From: a bacterium
GTDB lineage: Bacteria; UBP14; UBA6098; B30-G16
Reading direction: 5' to 3'
DNA: 11,068 nt
NCBI GenBank assembly: GCA_027064665.1
Contig: JAMOPH010000241.1
Location: forward strand, 1 to 11,068
Position numbers and translations under genes: made by a program. Positions 1 through 6,355 of the stretch are shown piece by piece. Under the pieces are notes generated by a model. The model was not told the origin of the DNA and did not search any database. It saw nothing but the letters and a program-made list of their open reading frames with translations. Each line of letters opens with the position of its first letter. Positions within the stretch are counted from its first letter, which is position 1.

Positions 1-486
1 ATTGCGGTTCTTTTTGTCGGTGCGTTTGTCGGGGCACTCCGGCGAGAATTTTTCCCGGTTGCGGCGATTTTGACCGTCGGTCTGCTGAGGGCAGTTGTCG
101 GGGGACCGTTTTCAGTTCAGGACCCCGCCTGGGTGGATGTCCAGAAATGGGCTAAGCACAACACTCCGCCCGACGCACTTTTTATCGTCCCGCCGACCAC
201 CAGTGGATTCAGGGTGTATTCCTGCAGGGGTGTCGCATTTGACTGGAAATCAGGTCCCGGAGTGGATGATAGTTGGTGGAACAGACTTCAGGAATTCTGT
301 CCCGGTTGCACTTCGGAAAAACAGGTGAAGGAGCGCTTTGAAAAAATGTCCGGGGAACAACTTGTAAATCTTGCCCATCGTGTGGGCGCAGATTATATTG
401 TTCTGCCTGCCGGTGCGAATAACTTGCCCAACAGCCCGGTATATTCCAACGGCAGGTGGGAAATATACAAAGTTGAGGGGGAATGA
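1..486 (+). CDS. C-terminal part of a multi-pass membrane protein with a DUF6798-like tail
   Basis: The frame is open from the first base, so the N-terminus lies outside the window; 161 codons are visible before the TGA at 484-486. The first 40 or so residues are hydrophobic (IAVLFVGAFVGAL, then FFPVAAILTVGLLRAVVGG) and look like the last membrane segments of a polytopic protein. The soluble tail has WVDVQKWAKHNTPPDALFIV, PPTTSGFRVYS, VAFDWK, a WWNRL segment and GADYIVLP. This resembles the C-terminal DUF6798-type domain of large membrane proteins related to glycosyltransferase-like polytopic proteins. The family assignment rests on remembered motif style and is tentative; the enzymatic role is unknown. 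Its stop codon overlaps the start of the adaptor gene (ATGA), so the two are probably translationally coupled and share an operon. Confidence 0.7.
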   Translation: MAVLFVGAFVGALRREFFPVAAILTVGLLRAVVGGPFSVQDPAWVDVQKWAKHNTPPDALFIVPPTTSGFRVYSCRGVAFDWKSGPGVDDSWWNRLQEFCPGCTSEKQVKERFEKMSGEQLVNLAHRVGADYIVLPAGANNLPNSPVYSNGRWEIYKVEGE

Positions 487-1670
487 TGAGAAAAACAGTC
501 ATAATCGCTGTCGTAGCGCTTTTGCTAATTGCCGGAATTGTGCTTTTTGCGTTTGCCCTCAGGGGCAGAAAAGCCCGGACGGTTGAAGCGGAGCATCCCC
601 GGCGGCGGACGATAAAATCAACCGTGGTTGCGTTTGGAAGGGTTGAACCCAAAAGCGATGTGAACATTTCCGCCGAGGTTTCCGAGAAAATAGAGAGTTT
701 ATATGTTGATGAAGGCGACACAGTTCACACCGGCGACACGCTTGTGGTGCTCAATCCGGGGAGATATCTTGCGGCGCTAAAAGGTGCTGAGGCTCAGGTC
801 AGGCAGGTGAAGGCGAATTTGAAAAAGGCAAAGGAAAATCTTGCCCACACAAAGGCGCTTTACGAAAGCGGCGGCGTCTCCAAAGATGCCCTGCTTGCCG
901 CCCAGACCGAGGTTGATGTCCTTGAGGCGCAACTCCAATCGGCAGAGGCATCGCTGAAAGAGGCGCAGAACGACCTCAACCACACGGTGATTCTCTCGCC
1001 GATGGACGGCATCGTGACAAAAATTCAGGCTAAAAAGGGTGAGTTCGTGGTGGTCGGGACGATGAACAACCCCGGAAGCGTGATAATGACCATCGCCCAA
1101 CTGACCGACTTGCAGGCAAAAGTTGATGTGGATGAAGCCGATGTGGTTGACCTGCAGATTGGACAGCCCGCCAAAATTGAACTTGACGCCTTCCCGGACA
1201 CATTTTTCTCCGGGCGAGTGGTTCAAATTTCCCATCAGGCTAAGGTGCAGAATTTAGGCGGCGAGGAATCCCGGGCGACCTTTGAGGTGAAAATCGCAAT
1301 AGAAAATCCCTCGCCCAAGATAAAGCCCGGAATGTCCGTCACTGCGACCATCACCACGGCGGTGCACGATTCGGTGCTTGCCGTGCCCCTGTCGTCCATT
1401 GTAGCGTATCACGATACACTCACCGGAAAGGACCGGGAGGGGGTCTTTGTCGTTGAGGGCGGAGTTGCGAGGAAAAAGCCGGTTAAAACCGGAATTTCCG
1501 ACGATAAATTTATTGAAATTGTTGAGGGGCTGACGCCCTCGGACCTCGTGGTGGTGGGACCATTCTCCGTCCTGCGGATGCTCAAGGACGGCGAGAGGGT
1601 CTCCATTTCTAAAAAGGTCCGCAGTTGGCGAAGGCGCCCATTTAGAAAAGGACCCAAACAGCCGAGTTGA
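483..1670 (+). CDS. Periplasmic adaptor (membrane fusion protein), MacA/HlyD family
   Basis: The product has 395 residues. It bridges an inner-membrane exporter to a TolC-type channel in tripartite efflux or secretion. Residues 5-26 are one N-terminal membrane anchor. The split lipoyl/barrel-sandwich domain follows, with one half at about 57-92 (SAEVSEKIESLYVDEGDTV, GDTLVVL) and the other at about 167-203 (HTVILSPMDGIVTKI, KKGEFVVVG, then NNPGSVIMTIA). Between them, residues 97-166 are an Ala/Glu/Gln/Lys-rich alpha-hairpin predicted to be coiled coil. A beta-barrel (LQAKVDVDEADV, GQPAKIELDAFP) and a membrane-proximal domain (VLAVPLSSIV, VVGPFSVL) follow. The layout is closest to adaptors of MacB-type ABC exporters. 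Two tandem ATGs (483 and 486) are possible starts; GAGGGGG at 475-481 is better spaced for the second. The last 20 residues are strongly basic, which is unusual. The TolC gene follows directly; no pump gene is adjacent. Confidence 0.93.
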   Translation: MMRKTVIIAVVALLLIAGIVLFAFALRGRKARTVEAEHPRRRTIKSTVVAFGRVEPKSDVNISAEVSEKIESLYVDEGDTVHTGDTLVVLNPGRYLAALKGAEAQVRQVKANLKKAKENLAHTKALYESGGVSKDALLAAQTEVDVLEAQLQSAEASLKEAQNDLNHTVILSPMDGIVTKIQAKKGEFVVVGTMNNPGSVIMTIAQLTDLQAKVDVDEADVVDLQIGQPAKIELDAFPDTFFSGRVVQISHQAKVQNLGGEESRATFEVKIAIENPSPKIKPGMSVTATITTAVHDSVLAVPLSSIVAYHDTLTGKDREGVFVVEGGVARKKPVKTGISDDKFIEIVEGLTPSDLVVVGPFSVLRMLKDGERVSISKKVRSWRRRPFRKGPKQPS

Positions 1671-1675
1671 GCCAG

Positions 1676-2998
1676 ATGAAGATATATATCGGACATCGCA
1701 CAGGTGCAGTTTTTGTGGTGCTGCTTTTTGCCATCGCTTTCGGGCAGCAGGCGCAAAATTACACTCAGAGCGGAACGGTTATGACGCTTGCGGAGGCTGA
1801 AAGCCTTCTGCTTGAGCGGAACAACGATATAAAGGTCGCCAGGGCGCAGTATGAGCAGGCGGCGGCAAATTATCTGTCTGCGTGGAGTCCTTTTCTGCCA
1901 ACGGCGGGGTTTTCCGCCAACTGGCGCCGATACGACCATCAGATGATTTCCATCCGCAACGACCAGTTCATATATTCCCGGAACAGTTATTCTCTGGGGC
2001 TTTCGGCTGATTTTCCCCTGTTTTCCGGCGGGCGGGATTTGATTGCCCTCAAGGAGGCGAAACTTTCGGCGGATATCTCCCGCCTCGCCTACGAGGACAC
2101 ACGCAGACGAATGCACTATCAACTTGTTCAGGCGTATTTCAATTTTGTGCGGGCGGCGATGCAACTTGAAATTGCCCGCCAGTCCCTCGCACGCATTCAG
2201 GACGAGCAGAAAATCGTTCAGAAAAAGTATTCCCTCGGGTCGGCGTCGGAGATGGACCTATCACGGATTCGGGTTCAGGTGGCGCAGAAGCAGTTTGCCC
2301 TCGTTCAGGCGGAAAACAACTTTGACCGGGCAAGGGAGAACCTGTGTGCGATGCTGTCTCTGCCGCTTGACACGCTGATTTATCCGGATACCACATATCT
2401 TCCCAAAAGCGCCGGGGAAATCCCGCCGGTGGAACACTTTCTGGACAGATATAAGCGCAACAACTCGTGGCGGCAGGCATCGCTGGATTTGAAAATCAAA
2501 AAACTTGACCGCCTGTCATCATTTCTGGCATATCTTCCCCGGGTGAGCCTTTCCGGAAGTTGGGGATGGAGTGGGGGAGAAACGCCGCAGAGTCTGTCCG
2601 AAATCAGGGATGATGGCTCGGCGTCCTTTGGGCTTTCGCTCTCGTGGACACTGTTTTCCGGGACATCAAGAATCGGGTCAATAAGGCGCTCTGCGGCATC
2701 GCTGGAGGCGGCGAAAAGTTCCCTGAACAAATCAACCATCTCGGTTCAGCGGGATATCCGTGAGGCATACAGGATGATGGTTGAGGCTGTGGAAAGTTAT
2801 AATCTTGCCACGGTGCAGATTGAGGATGCCCGCCTGAATTTAGAAACCGTGCAGAAGCGCTACGAACTTGGAGGCGCCACGCTTTTGGAACTTTTGGACG
2901 GCGAACTTGCCCTTGAGCAGGCGCAACTTCAGCGAATCAACGCCATCGCCGACTATTACACATACCGTGCCCAACTTGAGTGGCTCGCCGGCGAGTGA
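1676..2998 (+). CDS. TolC-family outer membrane efflux protein
   Basis: The product is 440 residues from the ATG at 1676. It should form the trimeric outer-membrane channel and periplasmic alpha-tunnel that docks with the upstream adaptor. A signal peptide is clear: a basic start (MKIYIGHRTG), a hydrophobic core (AVFVVLLFAIAFG) and QQA after it. The mature part shows the internal duplication typical of the OEP family. Each half has a conserved start (LAEAESLLLERNNDIKVAR), beta-strand pairs (YSLGLSADFPLFSGG in the first half, FGLSLSWTLFSG in the second) and long helices. Matching motifs are KKYSLGSASEMDLSRIRVQV and KRYELGGATLLELLDGELAL. Length is normal for the family. A TTG at 1667 overlapping the adaptor stop (TTGA) would add three residues; I prefer the ATG because it gives a clean signal peptide. 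Neither start has a strong ribosome-binding site, which fits translational coupling. Confidence 0.93.
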   Translation: MKIYIGHRTGAVFVVLLFAIAFGQQAQNYTQSGTVMTLAEAESLLLERNNDIKVARAQYEQAAANYLSAWSPFLPTAGFSANWRRYDHQMISIRNDQFIYSRNSYSLGLSADFPLFSGGRDLIALKEAKLSADISRLAYEDTRRRMHYQLVQAYFNFVRAAMQLEIARQSLARIQDEQKIVQKKYSLGSASEMDLSRIRVQVAQKQFALVQAENNFDRARENLCAMLSLPLDTLIYPDTTYLPKSAGEIPPVEHFLDRYKRNNSWRQASLDLKIKKLDRLSSFLAYLPRVSLSGSWGWSGGETPQSLSEIRDDGSASFGLSLSWTLFSGTSRIGSIRRSAASLEAAKSSLNKSTISVQRDIREAYRMMVEAVESYNLATVQIEDARLNLETVQKRYELGGATLLELLDGELALEQAQLQRINAIADYYTYRAQLEWLAGE

Positions 2999-3019
2999 TT
3001 GAAATTTTTGCGCCTATAT

Positions 3020-4177
3020 CTACGGCGTCTGGTTGTCCTCGTCAAGCATAAGGGAGTCCGGCAGTCCTTCGGGAAGAATTTGCTCAAGCAGGCAGGGATA
3101 CAGCCGGTTCTTCAGCAAAAGAACTCTCACCACCGAGGAATCAAGTCTTTCCTCCATATAGGGATTTTCCTCAATCAGTTCCTTCACAGCCTGTTTGGCG
3201 GAGGGAAGTTTCGGCGAGTTCATCAGCAGAAGGAGGTCATTTCCCGCCACAAACGCCTGCCTGACGATTTTTTTGAAATCCTGGTCGGTGAAGTGAACCT
3301 TGTAATTTTTTCTGGACCACTGGCGAAGGGCGGGAGCCCATATATCATCGGTCATCACCAAAAAATATGGGTCAACCATATGCGCCAATCCCACAATTTT
3401 GGGCGACAGCACCGCCGGCAGGGAGTCAAGGTCAGGATATATAAGGCTTGACATCATCACCCCGTTGAGGTCCCGGACGGAGGCGGCAAACACAAATGCC
3501 CCGGACAAAAGAGAATATGTCGGCGGGGAATATCTGGCTAATGTGGCATCGGAGTTGGTGCGGGATTCCCCATAGCCGGGGAAATGCTTTGCTATTGCCG
3601 CAACCCCGGCATCACGGAACCCACGGGCAAACGCTTTTCCTGCCATCACAACCCTGCAGGGATCGCCGGAAAAACTGCGCTTGAGATATCCTATCACCGA
3701 TTTTCTATCATCGGCGACATCAAGGCAGGGCGCAAGGTTCACATTAAGCCCCAACTCCTTCATAACATTGCCCACAGACCTGCAGTAATTGTATATTGAA
3801 TCCGAAGACCACACGCCCATCTCAGCGTGGGATGGCATAAATTTCATCCGGGGAATGTGAACAAGTCTGTTTACAAGCCCGCCTTCCTGGTCAACCATAA
3901 AAAACAGGGGAATTTCCGAGACTTCGTTGAATTTTTCGGTCATATTTCTAATCCCGCTGGCGGATTTTATGTGATATTGATTGAATATTATCCCGCTTAC
4001 GGGGTTTTTCTCCACAAATTTATATCCGTAGGGCGCTATAACGAGTATCTGCGCAATTTTTTGCTCAAGCGTGAGATGAGAGACCACATACCACGCCGCA
4101 GATATTTCTCTCTCGGAATACTCCGAGGCGGTGGACAGGGTTATAACTACCATCAATATGCTCATTCGCCGCAGCAT
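3020..4177 (-). CDS. Secreted NagZ-like glycoside hydrolase family 3 protein lacking the acid/base dyad
   Basis: The product is 385 residues from the ATG at 4177, a single GH3 N-terminal (beta/alpha)8 barrel. Residues 1-18 look like a signal peptide (MLRRMSILMVVITLSTAS). Family landmarks in order are LTLEQKIAQILVIAP, GIIFNQY, FFMVDQEGG (D96), LGLNVNLAPCLDV, KRSF, AKHFPGYG (K197, H198), LIYPDLDSLPAVLSP and VMTDDIW, in which D277 aligns with the NagZ nucleophile. In NagZ-type enzymes the loop reads KHFPGHG-x(4)-DSH, and its Asp-x-His is the acid/base dyad. Here that stretch is KHFPGYGESRTNSD, so the dyad positions are N208 and D210, and the first loop His is Tyr. The usual reaction is removal of beta-GlcNAc in muropeptide recycling; activity and substrate are uncertain here. 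An in-frame TTG at 4231 would extend the protein but would push the hydrophobic segment inward. It is convergent with the TolC gene (21-bp gap) and divergent from the BatD-like gene. Confidence 0.87.
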   Translation of the reverse strand: MLRRMSILMVVITLSTASEYSEREISAAWYVVSHLTLEQKIAQILVIAPYGYKFVEKNPVSGIIFNQYHIKSASGIRNMTEKFNEVSEIPLFFMVDQEGGLVNRLVHIPRMKFMPSHAEMGVWSSDSIYNYCRSVGNVMKELGLNVNLAPCLDVADDRKSVIGYLKRSFSGDPCRVVMAGKAFARGFRDAGVAAIAKHFPGYGESRTNSDATLARYSPPTYSLLSGAFVFAASVRDLNGVMMSSLIYPDLDSLPAVLSPKIVGLAHMVDPYFLVMTDDIWAPALRQWSRKNYKVHFTDQDFKKIVRQAFVAGNDLLLLMNSPKLPSAKQAVKELIEENPYMEERLDSSVVRVLLLKNRLYPCLLEQILPEGLPDSLMLDEDNQTP

Positions 4178-4182
4178 ATTAG

Positions 4183-4212
4183 ATAATAAAACGATTTCCC
4201 TTGTGAAGTCAA
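4183..4212 (-). promoter_or_regulatory. Candidate sigma70-type promoter for the GH3 gene
   Basis: On the minus strand TTGACT (4212-4207) and TATTAT (4188-4183) are separated by 18 bp, matching the -35 and -10 consensus at 5/6 positions each. Only five bases separate the -10 box from the ATG at 4177, so a transcript from it would start at about the start codon and be leaderless, or translation would begin at the next in-frame ATG, four codons on. The call is from sequence alone. Confidence 0.4.
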
Positions 4213-4275
4213 ACACATCGTTCAGAATCAAGAAAACATTTGCTCCCGGCGGGGTTTTCCTATATTTTTCGGGGT

Positions 4276-5157
4276 ATGAGGCGCCTTGGTTTCACAACAG
4301 TGCTTCTTTTAGCCGGGACATTGTTTGCGGTGAGCAGAGTTGATGTTGAGTTCGGCTCAGTCCCGGAGAAAGTTTCCGTGGGGGATACCATTGCCTATAG
4401 GATAAAACTCACCTTTCCGGACAACCCTATCCGCTGGGCGTTTGACTCGCTGTTTGCCCCTTATACCATAGGGCTGAAATTTTTGGGGATGTCCGTTGAG
4501 ACGGAGGCCGCACAGCGGGGCGATTCCGTTGTGGGGACGACATCCCTGTCGCTGAAATTTACGCCGACCCGGAGCGGACACCTTGTGGTTAAGGACGGTT
4601 ATCTCAGGTTATTTCACATTCTTCAGGTGGACACCGCCGCCGGGGACAGTATTATCGCCGCCGATACTGTGGTGATTAAATATCCCGGCTTTGAAGTTTA
4701 TGCCAGATCGCACTTTGGTTTTCCTGATACGGGCGTTTTTGCGCTGTGGCTGGGAAGTTTTGTCGTGATTTTGATAGTGTTCGGTGGGATTGCCAAAATT
4801 GTGTCCGCCGAAAAGCGCAAGCCACTAAAGGTTGAGAGAAAAGTTTCCCCTGAGGAAAAGGCGCTGGCAGAACTTGAGGTAGTTTCGCCGGCGCGCCAGT
4901 CAGTTCGGGATGTGGCGGAAACTGTGTCGCGAATTCTGCGCGAATACATAAATGCCCGGTGGCAGGTCCCGGCGCTGAGTATGGCTTCTGAGGAAATTCT
5001 CAAAGGTCTGGAGGACAGGGGCTGTTCCCCGCACAGACTTATGACCTTAGAGAAAATCCTTTCGGAGTGCGATGATATCCGCTTTGCCGGCAAATATGTT
5101 GAGACGCAGGAAATTGAAAAACTTGTGGAAATGGCAAAGGATTTCGTGCGTGAATAA
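4276..5157 (+). CDS. BatD-like single-pass membrane protein paired with MoxR
   Basis: The product is 293 residues from the ATG at 4276. Residues 1-19 form a signal peptide (MRRLGFTTVLLLAGTLFA). About 20-150 form a periplasmic beta-rich, Ig-like domain that starts with VDVEFGSVPEKVSVGDTIAY, a pattern seen in BatD-type proteins. Residues 153-175 are a transmembrane helix (ALWLGSFVVILIVFGGIAKI). A charged linker leads to a cytosolic helical domain (about 205-293) with RILREYINARW, ASEEILKGLEDRG and SECDDIRFAGKYVETQE, resembling the C-terminal part of BatD/DUF4381-type proteins of MoxR operons. The MoxR gene lies 63 bp downstream on the same strand, supporting a joint role, probably as its envelope partner. 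The substrate process is unknown. An in-frame TTG at 4240 could extend the N-terminus by 12 residues but would spoil the signal peptide. The family call is by architecture and motif style, not by a search. Confidence 0.75.
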   Translation: MRRLGFTTVLLLAGTLFAVSRVDVEFGSVPEKVSVGDTIAYRIKLTFPDNPIRWAFDSLFAPYTIGLKFLGMSVETEAAQRGDSVVGTTSLSLKFTPTRSGHLVVKDGYLRLFHILQVDTAAGDSIIAADTVVIKYPGFEVYARSHFGFPDTGVFALWLGSFVVILIVFGGIAKIVSAEKRKPLKVERKVSPEEKALAELEVVSPARQSVRDVAETVSRILREYINARWQVPALSMASEEILKGLEDRGCSPHRLMTLEKILSECDDIRFAGKYVETQEIEKLVEMAKDFVRE

Positions 5158-5208
5158 TTTGCTGTTGCACAGGGGGTTTGGTTGAGTTAAATTTATCCTC
5201 AATTTTTT

Positions 5209-5215
5209 AGGGAGG
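5209..5215 (+). promoter_or_regulatory. Strong ribosome-binding site of the moxR-like gene
   Basis: AGGGAGG ends five bases before the ATG at 5221 and fixes that start. It is the clearest Shine-Dalgarno sequence in the window and lies in an AT-rich 63-bp gap after the BatD-like gene. Confidence 0.8.
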
Positions 5216-5220
5216 CAAAG

Positions 5221-6222
5221 ATGGAAAGCACGCCGTCTGTGGATATAGCGCAGTTGAACGAGCGAATTAAGGCGGAGTCGGCGTTTATAGATACCCTGCG
5301 CGCCGAGATGCATAAAGTTATAGTGGGGCAAAGGCGGGTCATTGACAGATTGATTATCGGGCTTCTGGCGGATGGGCACATTCTCCTTGAGGGCGTGCCG
5401 GGTATCGCAAAAACGCTTATGATTCGCACCCTCGCCGACTGCATTGATGTCCAGTTCAAGCGCATTCAGTTCACCCCCGATTTGCTTCCGGCGGACATCG
5501 TGGGAACTATGGTCTTCAACCAGAAAACCGGCGAGTTCTATCCCAGCAAGGGACCGATTTTTGCCAACTTTGTCCTTGCGGACGAGATTAACCGCGCGCC
5601 GGCAAAGGTCCAGTCGGCACTTTTGGAGGCGATGCAGGAGCGCCAGGTCACTCTCGGCGACACCACTTACAAACTCCCCGAGCCGTTTATGGTTATGGCA
5701 ACCCAGAATCCCATTGAACAGCAGGGGACATATCCGCTTCCCGAGGCGCAGGTTGACCGATTTTTGATGAAGGTTCTGGTTGATTATCCGCGACGCGAGG
5801 AGGAGCGGGAGATAATGCGCCTTCACACCCGCTTCAGACCGCCGAAAGCCTCAAAAGTTGTTGAGCCTCAACAGATTTTGAGAGCCCGCGAGGTCGTGCG
5901 CGATGTCTATGTGGACGAGAAAATTGAAAATTATATATTAGATATTGTCTTTGCCACGCGCTATCCGGAGCAGTTTGGACTTGACGAACTCAAACCTCTG
6001 ATTGCGTGGGGGGCATCCCCGCGAGCCACAATGTTCCTCAGAACCTGCGCTCAGGCGCACGCATTCTTAGAACACCGGGGATATGTGACACCCGAGGATG
6101 TCCGCGCCATCGCCCTTGATGTCCTTCGCCACAGGGTCATCGTCACCTACGAGGCGGAGGCGGAGGAAAAGACCTCCGAGGATGTGGTCAAAGCCATCCT
6201 CGCGCGGGTTGAGGTGCCGTGA
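5221..6222 (+). CDS. MoxR-family AAA+ ATPase
   Basis: The product is 333 residues, normal length for MoxR-type ATPases, which act as cytosolic chaperone-like motors maturing metal-dependent or VWA-domain partners. Visible motifs are HKVIVGQ (31-37), Walker A GVPGIAKT (58-65), FTPDLLPADIVGT (84-96), Walker B VLADEINRAP (118-127), sensor 1 MATQNP (159-164), EAQVDRF with the arginine finger at R180, and sensor 2 GASPRAT (264-270, R268). The C-terminal helical lid includes GYVTPEDVRAIALDVLRHRV. All key residues are present, so it should hydrolyse ATP. The start is fixed by the AGGGAGG site. It follows the BatD-like gene and is followed at once by a terminator, so the DUF58 and VWA genes commonly next to moxR are not in this operon. 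Its partner is therefore unclear apart from the BatD-like membrane protein. Confidence 0.95.
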   Translation: MESTPSVDIAQLNERIKAESAFIDTLRAEMHKVIVGQRRVIDRLIIGLLADGHILLEGVPGIAKTLMIRTLADCIDVQFKRIQFTPDLLPADIVGTMVFNQKTGEFYPSKGPIFANFVLADEINRAPAKVQSALLEAMQERQVTLGDTTYKLPEPFMVMATQNPIEQQGTYPLPEAQVDRFLMKVLVDYPRREEEREIMRLHTRFRPPKASKVVEPQQILRAREVVRDVYVDEKIENYILDIVFATRYPEQFGLDELKPLIAWGASPRATMFLRTCAQAHAFLEHRGYVTPEDVRAIALDVLRHRVIVTYEAEAEEKTSEDVVKAILARVEVP

Positions 6223-6252
6223 TTCTTTTCTCCAAAAATTGGTAAAAACAGC

Positions 6253-6285
6253 AAAAGGTGCTCTCATAGTGGGGGGCGCCTTTTT
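6253..6285 (+). terminator. Rho-independent terminator after the moxR-like gene
   Basis: AAAAGGTGC (6253-6261) pairs with GCGCCTTTT (6276-6284) to give a 9-bp stem with one G-T wobble and a 14-base loop that can pair slightly further. The 3' arm runs into a TTTTT tract (6281-6285). It lies 30 bp after the moxR stop and separates this operon from the large downstream gene. Confidence 0.65.
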
Positions 6286-6289
6286 GGTC

Positions 6290-6326
6290 TTGGTTTAGCC
6301 AATTGTTTTTGTATATTTTAATTTTG
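6290..6326 (+). promoter_or_regulatory. Candidate promoter for the large secreted-protein gene
   Basis: Directly after the terminator is an AT-rich stretch with TTGGTT (6290-6295) and TATATT (6312-6317) spaced by 16 bp. Overlapping it, TAATTTTG (6319-6326) matches the TAnnTTTG -7 element of Bacteroidetes-type promoters, but no TTTG sits at the expected upstream distance. A start near 6325 would leave a leader of about 30 bases. Evidence is positional and by weak consensus only. Confidence 0.3.
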
Positions 6327-6355
6327 AGGTTATGCACCAGGGAAGTGAGGGGACT

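Noticed and set aside
1409..2164. Minus-strand open frame of 251 codons over the adaptor and TolC genes
   Set aside because: It overlaps the junction of two clear family members on the opposite strand and has low-complexity basic content with no domain signature.
3005..3030. Possible bidirectional terminator in the convergent gap between TolC and GH3
   Set aside because: Only a 4-bp CGCC/GGCG inverted repeat with an 8-base loop is visible and there is no T-tract on the plus side; too weak to call.
2999..3451. Plus-strand open frame of 150 codons after the TolC gene
   Set aside because: It is antisense to the GH3 gene, whose landmarks continue through this region, and has no convincing start signal.
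5047..5826. Minus-strand open frame of 259 codons over the BatD-like and moxR genes
   Set aside because: It crosses two well-supported genes and the moxR ribosome-binding site, and its translation shows no recognisable motif.
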